25,865 bases of DNA from an uncultured Mucilaginibacter sp. (GCA_946479225.1 CAMLFI010000003.1:1-25865); one strand, 5' to 3'; positions 17,286-24,000 are shown, numbered from the stretch's first letter. Notes: a model not told the origin generated them from the sequence alone. A program made the numbers and translations.

Positions 17286-17297
17286 ATCTAACAAAAC

Positions 17298-17873
17298 ATG
17301 ACCGATAAATTTATATTCCGATTCGTAGCTATTGTAACCGTTGTGGTGATACTGGTGGTGATTGTTTTAAACCGTCACATAATTCCCGGTCCGGCGGTAA
17401 CGCCTGCGTTTACGCCCTACCTGCCCATGCTAAACGCGTTCATCAACGGCACTTGTACCGTGTTGCTGCTCACATCGCTGTACTACATTAAGCAAGGTAA
17501 TATTGCCGTACACAAAAGATTGAACATTTTGACGTTTTGCCTTTCGGCGATATTCCTGGTATCCTACATCCTTTTTCACTACCTGATGCAGCGTGATACC
17601 ATTTATGGGGATATCAACGGCGATGGTAAAGTGTTAGGCGAGGAGGTAACACAATATGGTACTTTACGTACTATATATCTTGCTATTTTAACACCGCACA
17701 TTATTCTTGCTGCAGGTGTTTTACCGCTAATATTATTGAGCTTCCATCGCGGCCTGCAAATGCAGGTGGAGAAGCACAAAAAGCTGGTGCGCTGGGCTTT
17801 CCCTATTTGGTTGTTTGTTACCATAAGTGGTGTAGTGGTTTATTTAATGATAAAACCTTTCTACCATTTTTAA
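17298..17873 (+). CDS. DUF420 (CtaM-like) oxidase assembly protein with EF-hand loop
   Basis: A 191-residue protein with five membrane helices (about 7-24, 40-62, 77-98, 124-148, 165-186), the DUF420 pattern. DUF420 members such as Bacillus CtaM are needed to mature heme A oxidases, which suits this gene's place at the end of the oxidase cluster. The loop after helix 3 contains DINGDGKVLGEE (105-116), which fits the 12-residue EF-hand calcium loop with Asp1, Asn3, Asp5, Gly6, hydrophobic 8 and Glu12. By the positive-inside rule this loop faces the periplasm. Calcium binding is an inference. The start ATG is at 17298, right after the inverted repeat. Confidence 0.85.
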   Translation: MTDKFIFRFVAIVTVVVILVVIVLNRHIIPGPAVTPAFTPYLPMLNAFINGTCTVLLLTSLYYIKQGNIAVHKRLNILTFCLSAIFLVSYILFHYLMQRDTIYGDINGDGKVLGEEVTQYGTLRTIYLAILTPHIILAAGVLPLILLSFHRGLQMQVEKHKKLVRWAFPIWLFVTISGVVVYLMIKPFYHF

Positions 17874-17890
17874 CCTGATAAGATTATTTT

Positions 17891-17929
17891 AAAAAGCCTC
17901 CTGCGCAGAAACGTTCGGGAGGCTTTTTT
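17891..17929 (+). terminator. Intrinsic terminator after the oxidase cluster
   Basis: An 11-bp stem (AAAAAGCCTCC 17891-17901 with GGAGGCTTTTT 17918-17928) with a 16-base loop ends in six T residues. Because A residues precede it, it could also terminate on the minus strand. It separates the oxidase assembly genes from the sigma factor unit. Confidence 0.88.
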
Positions 17930-18004
17930 ATTTATATAGTATATTTATTAAAATATTTCAGTTTCTCTGCAACCAATTGCCTGTAGCTTTCATCTTACTG
18001 TTAA

Positions 18005-18577
18005 ATGCTATTATTGAAACCAACTTACACAATTGATGAATTACTTACCCGCTGCAAAGCGGGTGAGCGGAAAGCGCAGGAAGTTTTGTATAAGCTGTTG
18101 GCTCCAAAAATGCTGGGCGTTTGCATGCGTTATGCAACGGATAAAGGCGAGGCCGAAGATATGTTGCAGAACGGCTTCATCAACGTTTTTAAAAAGCTTG
18201 CAGATTACCGAGGCGATGGCGCTTTTGAAGGTTGGGTTAGGCGGATAATGGTACACAGTGCGATAGAGTATCATCGCAAATACCACAAAACGCTGCAATT
18301 GATGGATGTTACCGGTTCGGATCATGAGCCATCAGTTAATGCCGCCGCAATAGCTACACTCAGCGCGAAGGAGCTGATGGGATTTATTCAGGGACTGCCA
18401 TACACTTATCGTATGGTGTTTAACTTATACGCCATTGAAGGCTATTCGCATAAAGAAATAGGCGAGATGGTGGGCATAACAGAAGGGGCGTCTAAATCGC
18501 AATTATCAAGGGCGCGCTCAATTTTAAAAGATATGGTTATCAAAATGGAGGATAAAAGATATGGAAATGCGGGATAA
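18005..18577 (+). CDS. ECF-type RNA polymerase sigma factor
   Basis: A 190-residue sigma-70 family ECF factor. Region 2 covers about 21-90, with GEAEDMLQNGFINVFKKL followed by GAFEGWVRRIMVHSAIEYHRK, and region 4 covers about 120-180, with the helix-turn-helix GYSHKEIGEMVGITEGASKSQ. It recruits RNA polymerase to its own promoter set. Its last 17 bases overlap the start of the anti-sigma gene, the usual arrangement for an ECF/anti-sigma pair. A weak promoter-like TAGCTTTC at 17984-17991 lies just upstream but deviates from consensus. Targets are unknown; the outer-membrane gene two places downstream is the natural first candidate. Confidence 0.92.
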   Translation: MLLLKPTYTIDELLTRCKAGERKAQEVLYKLLAPKMLGVCMRYATDKGEAEDMLQNGFINVFKKLADYRGDGAFEGWVRRIMVHSAIEYHRKYHKTLQLMDVTGSDHEPSVNAAAIATLSAKELMGFIQGLPYTYRMVFNLYAIEGYSHKEIGEMVGITEGASKSQLSRARSILKDMVIKMEDKRYGNAG

Positions 18578-19235
18578 GGAGTTTGACCAATTATTTAATG
18601 CTAAGCTGAACGATTTTGAAGTTGAGCCATCAGCAGAAGTGTGGCAAAACATTACCGGCGAACTGAATGGTAAAAAAGCGAAACGTTCAATAATGCCCTA
18701 CTTAAGTATTGCGGCAAGTATTGTTGTGCTTGCTTCGGTATCAGTTTGGTTTTTTAACCGCACGCCGGAGAAGGTTGAGCAGCATCCCGTAAAATTGGTT
18801 AAGCATACAAAACCTGTTAAGCAGCAACCAAATGTTGTTATTGCTGAGGCCGTACCCAACGTTAATGCAACAAATGCCGACGTCGCGATTAGTAAACCAA
18901 GCATAGCAAGCGTTCCGGCGAGGATAAGCCAGCCGAAAAACGAAATTCAAACCACTGAAAATATAAAGCAAGAAACGAGTATTACGCCAGAGCCGGTAGT
19001 GAAAAAAACTGAACAGTTTTTGACTATCGTGCCGGCAGAAAAGGTTCCTATTTTGGAGCCGGCAATTTCTGCGAATGCTGTTGCCTTAAGCGCGGCCACA
19101 TTGACTGATCATCCGGTTGAAAATATTGAAAAGCAGACCGACGCCATCAATACTCCCGCGCAGGAGAAGGCTCCCGTAAAAAAAGCGCGCCGGCGGGTTG
19201 GGTGGCTTTATCAATACAATAATTGCCGCGGTTGA
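18561..19235 (+). CDS. Membrane anti-sigma-like protein, apparently frameshifted near its end
   Basis: The 224-residue reading frame has a short cytoplasmic N-terminal part (1-43, MRDKEFDQLFNAKLNDFEVEPS), one membrane helix (44-65) and a low-complexity periplasmic part. It overlaps the sigma gene by 17 bases, so it is most likely its anti-sigma partner, although no zinc-binding HxxxCxxC is present. After a run of seven A residues (19178-19184) the frame gives an Arg-rich, unlikely tail (KKARRRVGWLYQYNNCRG). The next frame over reads on as a sensible sequence to a stop at 19336. With six A residues the gene would encode 258 residues. This is either a sequencing error, a real truncation, or slippage. 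Confidence 0.75.
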   Translation: MEMRDKEFDQLFNAKLNDFEVEPSAEVWQNITGELNGKKAKRSIMPYLSIAASIVVLASVSVWFFNRTPEKVEQHPVKLVKHTKPVKQQPNVVIAEAVPNVNATNADVAISKPSIASVPARISQPKNEIQTTENIKQETSITPEPVVKKTEQFLTIVPAEKVPILEPAISANAVALSAATLTDHPVENIEKQTDAINTPAQEKAPVKKARRRVGWLYQYNNCRG

Positions 19236-19338
19236 TAAGCGCGAAGATAAACTGATAGAGTTTACAGACGCTGCTAACGACGAAGGATCCAGACTTACAG
19301 GCGTAAACCTGGGTATTTTAAAAATAAAGAAACAATAA
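19201..19338 (+). other. Out-of-frame C-terminal continuation of the anti-sigma-like gene
   Basis: In the +1 frame relative to the upstream gene, this stretch reads GGFINTIIAAVDKREDKLIE, then FTDAANDEGSRLTGVNLGIL and KIKKQ before the stop TAA at 19336-19338. It has no start codon of its own and ends 19 bases before the next gene. Its amphipathic, charged composition is like real protein and unlike the 18-residue Arg-rich tail of the annotated frame. Removing one A from 19178-19184 joins it to the upstream gene. Confidence 0.7.
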
Positions 19339-19357
19339 TATTATAACACCAATATAT

Positions 19358-20188
19358 ATGAAACGCTTAATACTAACCGCAATGATAGTTGCTGTTGCAA
19401 GCATCGGCTTTGCACAAGATACCACAACAACTACAACAACAACCACCGTTAAAAACGGCGACACAACTAAAGTGACTACTGTTGAAAAGAAAGTACTTGT
19501 AAAGTTTAGCTTTGGCAAGAGAAAAGCTAAAGTTGACAGCGTACGCAAGGCCAAAGCCGGCAAACCCGGATTTAATTTCGGGATCACTTTTTCACGATTT
19601 GATATTGGTTTGACCACGCTGGTTGATAATGGCAGCTTTACCCTGTCGCCGCAGAATCAGTTTTTAAGTTATAAGCAATGGAAAACCAGTAACGTGGGGT
19701 TTGATCTGGTTCAGTTTGGCTATCGCTTTAATAACCATTTTAAAATGTATGTATCCGGCGGTTTGGATTGGACGCTCATCCGCCTGAGAGATAATATTAC
19801 CATACAAAAGGGCGGTACATCATTAACTTATATAAATGACAACGTTGAGTTTAGCAAAAATCGTTTTTCATCCAGCTATTTGCGTATTCCCTTATCATTT
19901 GAGTTCAGAACCAGCGAGTTCTCTAACGGAGAACGCTTCAGGTTTGTAGCCGGTCCGGAAATTGGATTGTTAATGGGTGGAAGAGTTAAACAGATCAGTG
20001 AGGAGCGCGGCAAACAAAAGATAGACGACGACTATCATTTTACCAAAATGCGCTATGGTGCATTTGCGCGCTTAGGGTATGGTAGTGGAGGCATATTTGC
20101 TAAGTACTACTTTAATGATATATTTGAGAATAGCCCGGCACAGGCCGGCTTAAAGAATTTCTCCTTCGGGTTTACATTTGGGTTTTAA
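19358..20188 (+). CDS. Outer-membrane beta-barrel protein with poly-Thr leader
   Basis: A 276-residue protein with a signal peptide (cleavage near FAQ, residue 20), then nine consecutive Thr (22-30), a basic segment (35-65) and a set of alternating beta strands ending in FSFGFTFGF, whose terminal Phe is the usual BamA recognition signal of outer-membrane barrels. It resembles the PorT/porin-like small barrel proteins of Bacteroidota; no specific substrate can be named. It lies 20 bases after the continuation of the anti-sigma gene and is closed by a strong terminator, so sigma, anti-sigma and barrel likely form one operon concerned with the cell envelope. Confidence 0.82.
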   Translation: MKRLILTAMIVAVASIGFAQDTTTTTTTTTVKNGDTTKVTTVEKKVLVKFSFGKRKAKVDSVRKAKAGKPGFNFGITFSRFDIGLTTLVDNGSFTLSPQNQFLSYKQWKTSNVGFDLVQFGYRFNNHFKMYVSGGLDWTLIRLRDNITIQKGGTSLTYINDNVEFSKNRFSSSYLRIPLSFEFRTSEFSNGERFRFVAGPEIGLLMGGRVKQISEERGKQKIDDDYHFTKMRYGAFARLGYGSGGIFAKYYFNDIFENSPAQAGLKNFSFGFTFGF

Positions 20189-20215
20189 GTAGCTCATTTA
20201 GTACTTTATAATGCG

Positions 20216-20250
20216 AAGTCATGTTGAATTAAATTCGGCATGACTTTTTT
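20216..20250 (+). terminator. Intrinsic terminator after the outer-membrane gene
   Basis: AGTCATG-type arms (20217-20229 and 20233-20245) form a 13-bp stem with two G-U pairs and a three-base loop, followed by T residues to 20250. The -33 region of the next gene's promoter lies in the right arm. Confidence 0.85.
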
Positions 20251-20264
20251 AGTGCCTATCTTTG
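20234..20264 (+). promoter_or_regulatory. Promoter of the ABC ATPase gene
   Basis: TATCTTTG at 20257-20264 is a perfect TAnnTTTG box; TTCG at 20234-20237, 19 bases upstream, is one base off the -33 TTTG. Only five bases separate the -7 box from the ATG at 20270, so transcription would start at or next to the start codon and the message could be leaderless. Confidence 0.5.
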
Positions 20265-20269
20265 CCCTT

Positions 20270-21265
20270 ATGACTACTCCCTTTCTTGAGGCAATATCCA
20301 TCAGCAAAATATATCCGGGCAAACAAGCTGCAGGGGTAAAAACAACCAACCTAACTATTGCACAGGGAAAAATTACAGCCATAATAGGAGAGAGTGGCAG
20401 CGGGAAAAGTACTTTGCTTAAAATGCTGTACGGCTTGCTATCGCCGGATGAAGGACAGGTGCAATTTAAAGGGGAGCGCATTTGGGGACCCGAAGAAAAA
20501 TTGATACCCGGGCACGATGCCATGCGCATGGTTACACAGGATACCGATGGCCTTAACGTTTTTGCTAAGGTTTGGGATAACATAGCCGTGCTTTTACCCA
20601 ACACAGACGTAGCCGCCAAAGAAGAAAATACCGAATGCGTACTGAAGCAATTAAATATTGAGCGCATAGCCGATAAACAAGTTGCTTATTTAAGCGGTGG
20701 CGAAAAGCAGCGCGTAGCCATAGCCCGTGCGCTGGTAACTAAACCCGAAGTTTTATTGTTGGATGAACCTTTTAACCAGGTTGATACTTCCTTTCGGGAA
20801 GGTTTGCAACAGGATATACGGCAGGTAGTAAAGGAAACAGGGTTAACTGTTATAATGGTATCGCATGATCCGGCGGAAGTGCTGTCAATGGCAGATAAAC
20901 TGATCGTATTAAAAGACGGAGAGATCTTGGAAGCGGGACATCCTAAAACCTTATACCAAGCTCCACAGAATTTATATACTGCCCGTTTGCTAACAGGCTG
21001 CACTGTGCTTACTCAGCAAGAGGCTGCCATTTGCGGTATACATACCACTCAAGAGCATGTAGTGATCTACCCCGAGTGGGCCAAACCCACCGGCAGCTGG
21101 ACACGTAAAGACTGGACCATAAAGCAAGTGCTTTTTAAAGGCATTAACGAAGGTTTATTGGTTGAAAAAAATGGCGTAATCCTGCGTTTAATAAACGACC
21201 AGCCTGATAAATATCATGAAGGCGATAGGGTGCATATTAAGGTGAGTAAGTATTTGGAGTTTTAG
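20270..21265 (+). CDS. ABC transporter ATP-binding protein (PotA/CysA/FbpC-like)
   Basis: From the ATG at 20270 the product has 331 residues. The nucleotide-binding domain shows Walker A GESGSGKST (40-48), Q-loop Gln90, signature LSGGEKQR (141-148), Walker B VLLLDEP (161-167), D-loop Asp172 and H-loop His199. Residues about 235-331 form a C-terminal domain of the kind found in importers of the spermidine, sulfate or iron class. I reject the in-frame ATG at 20240 because it sits inside the terminator hairpin. No permease or binding protein is nearby, so the transported substrate is unknown and the partner must be elsewhere. Confidence 0.88.
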   Translation: MTTPFLEAISISKIYPGKQAAGVKTTNLTIAQGKITAIIGESGSGKSTLLKMLYGLLSPDEGQVQFKGERIWGPEEKLIPGHDAMRMVTQDTDGLNVFAKVWDNIAVLLPNTDVAAKEENTECVLKQLNIERIADKQVAYLSGGEKQRVAIARALVTKPEVLLLDEPFNQVDTSFREGLQQDIRQVVKETGLTVIMVSHDPAEVLSMADKLIVLKDGEILEAGHPKTLYQAPQNLYTARLLTGCTVLTQQEAAICGIHTTQEHVVIYPEWAKPTGSWTRKDWTIKQVLFKGINEGLLVEKNGVILRLINDQPDKYHEGDRVHIKVSKYLEF

Positions 21266-21272
21266 TTGCCCG

Positions 21273-21569
21273 CTATCCAAACAAGTTTAAGTAAATCCAA
21301 ACTGGGATTGCAATTGCTGCCATTAACCACCCATAGAAACTCTTTTTGGTGACAGCTACATTAATTATTAAAGCGAACAGAAAAATTATAGCAAATAAAA
21401 ATAACGCCACGTCTACCCACTCACGGTGTGCATAAGGCCATTCACCTCCATTTGCTTTTAATATCTTTTTATATTCAATTTTCCCCGTCACAGAAAATAT
21501 TAAAACCAAAAGATATAGTAAATAGAATACTATTGAGATCGGATGCTTCGTAAACAGACGCCAAACCAT
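21273..21569 (-). CDS. Small hypothetical membrane protein
   Basis: A 98-residue protein with three hydrophobic segments (about 9-28, 53-72 and 79-97) separated by a polar loop (30-50). No family is recognised. It ends 7 bases from the convergent ABC gene and starts 52 bases after the stop of the next minus-strand gene, so it may share that gene's transcript. The membrane-like composition and start codon make it a likely real gene. Confidence 0.6.
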   Translation of the reverse strand: MVWRLFTKHPISIVFYLLYLLVLIFSVTGKIEYKKILKANGGEWPYAHREWVDVALFLFAIIFLFALIINVAVTKKSFYGWLMAAIAIPVWIYLNLFG

Positions 21570-21621
21570 TGGGTAAAGTTAATTGACCATCTTTTATACC
21601 TGATGGCTAATAAAGTAACCC

Positions 21622-22026
21622 TCACTTTGCCCTCATCTTATTATTTTTAGCCTCGTGTGTAACTTCTGCCAGGCCAAGCGCTTCCATTAACGGCGGAACA
21701 TAAACACCGAAGCGCCCGCGCAGGCCTTTTTTTAACCCATACCAGCCACCTACCGGGTTATCTGCAGAGCGGCCCCAGGCTTCAACGGTATCGAGTTTGG
21801 CTTCTTTTTGCTCGTCGGCACCACCCAGATCCATCCAGTCGCCATGAGTTTTGAGCATAGCATGCAGGTCGGTTAAGCATTGTGCATCGTAAAGCAGCGT
21901 GGTTTTACCCACAACACAAACAATAACCTCTTTACCGTCCTTAGTATCGCGGTACATTTCATACTCCGAAGTATTTGGCGGGGTTTTTAATTGCCAGGGA
22001 TTTTCTTTTGTGCCTTGTGCAGCCAT
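21622..22026 (-). CDS. Conserved protein of unknown function
   Basis: A 134-residue soluble protein without a signal peptide or membrane helix. Distinctive blocks are GTKENPWQLKTPPNTSEYEM (5-24), YDAQCLTDLHAMLKTHGDWMDL (46-67) and the Gly-rich WGRSADNPVGGWYGLKKGL (84-102) followed by GRFGVYVPPLMEALGLAEV. This looks like a family I have seen across unrelated bacteria as an uncharacterised domain protein, but I cannot name a function. It is divergently placed against the small lipoprotein gene at 22139. Confidence 0.8.
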   Translation of the reverse strand: MAAQGTKENPWQLKTPPNTSEYEMYRDTKDGKEVIVCVVGKTTLLYDAQCLTDLHAMLKTHGDWMDLGGADEQKEAKLDTVEAWGRSADNPVGGWYGLKKGLRGRFGVYVPPLMEALGLAEVTHEAKNNKMRAK

Positions 22027-22084
22027 GATTCTGATGCTTTTTATAAAGTTGAGGATTTTTAATCACACTATACAGTATTCTGTG

Positions 22085-22098
22085 TTACCATTTGGTAA
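22085..22098. promoter_or_regulatory. Palindrome TTACCA-TT-TGGTAA between divergent genes
   Basis: A perfect 6+6 base palindrome lies in the 112-base gap between the minus-strand gene ending its upstream side at 22026 and the lipoprotein gene starting at 22139. Its symmetry and place fit an operator for a dimeric regulator, but no regulator gene is nearby and no promoter is clear on either side. Confidence 0.3.
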
Positions 22099-22138
22099 AA
22101 CAAAAGCTTGAAAAAAGTATTGAACATAAAACCTCGCC

Positions 22139-22258
22139 ATGAAAAGATCAGCCATCATATTATTATTGGGATTATTCTTTGCTTCAATAATTACCGGCTG
22201 CAATCCGCCTCGCCGCGTTTCGCCGCCACCCGCACCACCGGGAGCGCCGCAGGCTTAA
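22139..22258 (+). CDS. Tiny proline-rich lipoprotein 1 (39 aa)
   Basis: This short gene encodes a basic start (MKRSA), a hydrophobic stretch, the lipobox ITGC (Cys21) and an 18-residue mature tail rich in Pro and Arg (NPPRRVSPPPAPPGAPQA). After lipidation only about 19 residues would remain. It resembles the gene at 22327 in layout and in the PPGAP motif, which supports both being real. No family is recognised. It has no clear Shine-Dalgarno sequence, as usual here. Confidence 0.65.
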   Translation: MKRSAIILLLGLFFASIITGCNPPRRVSPPPAPPGAPQA

Positions 22259-22326
22259 ACGCAAAGATTTAAAGCTTTTAAAACAATTGGCAGCCTGCTG
22301 ATATTTAACATAGAAACATCACCGTT

Positions 22327-22455
22327 ATGAAAAAGAAATTGATAAGTATGGTATTGCTTGGTGCTATAGTCGCTTCTATCAATACCGGCTGCGGCTCGTT
22401 GCCTAAACGCGAGGCACCACCAAAACCACCGGGAGCGCCTGCGCCACCGCGGTAA
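22327..22455 (+). CDS. Tiny proline-rich lipoprotein 2 (42 aa)
   Basis: A 42-residue product with a basic start (MKKKL), a hydrophobic stretch, the lipobox NTGC (Cys22) and a 20-residue mature tail (GSLPKREAPPKPPGAPAPPR). It shares TGC at the cleavage site and PPGAP in the tail with the gene at 22139, so the two look like diverged tandem copies. It is followed within 6 bases by an intrinsic terminator. Function unknown; a peptidoglycan- or envelope-associated role is only a guess. Confidence 0.65.
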   Translation: MKKKLISMVLLGAIVASINTGCGSLPKREAPPKPPGAPAPPR

Positions 22456-22460
22456 AATTT

Positions 22461-22493
22461 AAGCCCTCAGCCAAATAGCGAGGGCTTTGTTGT
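22461..22493 (+). terminator. Intrinsic terminator after the lipoprotein pair
   Basis: AAGCCCTC at 22461-22468 pairs with GAGGGCTT at 22480-22487 around an 11-base loop, followed by a T-rich TTTGTTGTT run. The T run supplies the -33 TTTG of the next promoter. Confidence 0.75.
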
Positions 22494-22516
22494 TCTATTA
22501 AATAACCTTAACTTTA
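22486..22516 (+). promoter_or_regulatory. Candidate promoter of the TPR gene
   Basis: TTTG at 22486-22489 and TAACTTTA at 22509-22516 are separated by 19 bases; only the last base of the -7 box deviates from TAnnTTTG. Transcription would start about 10 bases before the ATG at 22534. Confidence 0.4.
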
Positions 22517-22533
22517 GATTCAAAATAACCTGA

Positions 22534-23391
22534 ATGAAGAACCTTGTCATCTCTTTTATTATCCTTTTATGTGCATTTAAGGCAGTGTCGCAAACGGCAC
22601 CCGACCTTAAATTTGATCAGAACTTTACAGCCTGCGAAAAGAAATGGGTTGCTTTTGAACGCGATGCAACGCTTAGATATCCGTACGGATTTATATATGT
22701 GGATATGAGTGCCGGCTTTACCTTTGATTTGAAAGGTTTTATTTCTGTATCGCCTGACGGGAAGTATGTAGCCGATAACACGCCTTCAAAAAACGGGGCG
22801 GTTAAGTATCGTTTACAACCGAATACAAAGAAGGTTGCCATTTTACCTACAGACCGTATAAAAGAGCTTAATCTGGAACCGGAGCCCTTCTGGCTTAAAT
22901 CTTACTATTCCGAAATTAAAGACAGCACATACTACAATTACCGCATGGGCTGGATCTACAACGCGGCCGGCGACCCATCCATCGCGCTTAAGCATCTTGA
23001 AAAAGCTTACCGGGTAAACCCGGCTGATGATAAAGTTAAGTTTGAAATGATATTTGCGTACAACGCATTAGGGCGTTTTGACGATGCTATAAAAATGCTT
23101 GAAGTTGATATCCAAAATAAACCCAAAGACATTAATCTTTACAAGGAACTTGGTTACGCCTATGGCGGCGCAAAAAAGTTTGAAAAGGCTATCGAGGTTT
23201 TTAAGAAAGGGATGGCACTCTTCCCGGACAATATAAAATCAGACGCCAAAGGAGAAATGGCGGTAAATACCGCAATGGCATACAAGGAGATTAACAATAT
23301 GGATGAATATAAAAAATGGATGTTATTAGCTAAAGAATATTATCCGGTTGAGTCGGCTACATATAAAAGGATAGTAGCTGCGGGATTTTAA
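22534..23391 (+). CDS. Exported TPR-repeat protein
   Basis: A 285-residue protein with a signal peptide (cleavage near VSQ, residue 20), an N-terminal domain of about 110 residues with no recognised family, and then tetratricopeptide-like helices from about 131 to 270 (YYNYRMGWIYNAAGDPSIAL, KFEMIFAYNALGRFDDAIKM, LYKELGYAYGGAKKFEKAIE). It is probably periplasmic and mediates protein contacts; partners are unknown. It is flanked by the lipoprotein terminator and the str operon promoter, so it is likely transcribed alone. Confidence 0.82.
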   Translation: MKNLVISFIILLCAFKAVSQTAPDLKFDQNFTACEKKWVAFERDATLRYPYGFIYVDMSAGFTFDLKGFISVSPDGKYVADNTPSKNGAVKYRLQPNTKKVAILPTDRIKELNLEPEPFWLKSYYSEIKDSTYYNYRMGWIYNAAGDPSIALKHLEKAYRVNPADDKVKFEMIFAYNALGRFDDAIKMLEVDIQNKPKDINLYKELGYAYGGAKKFEKAIEVFKKGMALFPDNIKSDAKGEMAVNTAMAYKEINNMDEYKKWMLLAKEYYPVESATYKRIVAAGF

Positions 23392-23483
23392 TCTGATAAT
23401 CAAGGATTCGGGTCACCAACCGCCCTCACAATCAACTCAATCCACGCCCTCACCAAAAAAGAAAAACTTTTTCACCCAACCGC

Positions 23484-23514
23484 TTGACTATCATAAAATA
23501 AACCTGTACTTTTG
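23484..23514 (+). promoter_or_regulatory. Promoter of the str operon
   Basis: TTG at 23484-23486 and TACTTTTG at 23507-23514 are separated by 20 bases, a perfect Bacteroidota housekeeping promoter. The start of transcription should lie near 23519-23522, giving a leader of about 63 bases. The rest of the 192-base gap upstream shows only a direct repeat of GCCCTCAC. Confidence 0.8.
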
Positions 23515-23529
23515 CAGTCCCGAAAACTG

Positions 23530-23554
23530 CCCGCCAATGAAGGTTGGCAGCGGG
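23530..23554 (+). promoter_or_regulatory. Leader hairpin of the rpsL mRNA
   Basis: CCCGCCAA (23530-23537) pairs with TTGG (23544-23547) and CGGG (23551-23554), leaving a three-base bulge and a six-base loop. It lies about ten bases from the inferred transcription start and could stabilise the message or take part in ribosomal-protein feedback; an alternative CTGCC/GGCAG pairing competes with it. Confidence 0.4.
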
Positions 23555-23583
23555 AATTAAAAAAACAAAACAAGAAAGCAAGA

Positions 23584-23997
23584 ATGCCTACTATTCAGCA
23601 ATTAGTTAGAAAAGGTAGAGTAGCTCTGGTTGACAAGAGTAAGTCGCCAGCGTTGGACAGCTGTCCACAGCGAAGAGGCGTATGCACACGCGTGTATACC
23701 ACTACCCCTAAAAAACCAAACTCAGCAATGCGTAAAGTTGCCCGTGTGCGCTTAACCAATGGTAAAGAAGTTAACGCCTACATCCCTGGTGAAGGTCACA
23801 ACTTGCAAGAACACTCTATCGTTTTGATACGTGGTGGTCGTGTTAAAGACTTACCGGGTGTACGTTACCACATCATTCGTGGTGCGTTAGATACTTCTGG
23901 TGTTGCAGGTCGTAACCAGCGCCGTTCAAAATACGGTACTAAACGCCCTAAACCAGGACAAGTAGCCGCGGCTCCAACAAAAGGCAAAAAGAAATAA
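23584..23997 (+). CDS. rpsL: 30S ribosomal protein S12
   Basis: From the ATG at 23584 the product is 137 residues, starting [12 protein letters not shown] as in all S12 proteins, with the decoding-centre loops [10 protein letters not shown] and [12 protein letters not shown] intact and lysines at the usual streptomycin-sensitivity positions. It has a short basic C-terminal extension relative to the 124-residue E. coli protein. A longer frame from 23512 is rejected because it begins inside the -7 box of the promoter. First gene of the str operon. Confidence 0.97.
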   Translation: MPTIQQLVRKGRVALVDKSKSPALDSCPQRRGVCTRVYTTTPKKPNSAMRKVARVRLTNGKEVNAYIPGEGHNLQEHSIVLIRGGRVKDLPGVRYHIIRGALDTSGVAGRNQRRSKYGTKRPKPGQVAAAPTKGKKK

Positions 23998-24000
23998 TTA

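Noticed and set aside
17962..17991. Promoter TTTC-N18-TAGCTTTC before the ECF sigma gene
   Set aside because: Both boxes miss their final G, so it is too weak to call; mentioned only as a possibility in the sigma factor entry.
19178..19185. Programmed -1 frameshift at the A-rich heptamer in the anti-sigma gene
   Set aside because: The continuation is in the +1 frame, so a -1 slip would not reach it; no stimulatory structure was found.
20240..20269. Upstream ATG for the ABC ATPase
   Set aside because: This ATG lies inside the terminator hairpin and before the -7 box; the domain begins properly from 20270.
23415..23452. Direct repeat of GCCCTCAC upstream of the str promoter
   Set aside because: Only two 8-base copies, easily due to chance, with no further structure.
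23512..23583. N-terminal extension of rpsL starting at TTG 23512
   Set aside because: It begins inside the TACTTTTG promoter box and upstream of the likely transcription start; S12 proteins start at MPTIQQL, which is the ATG at 23584.
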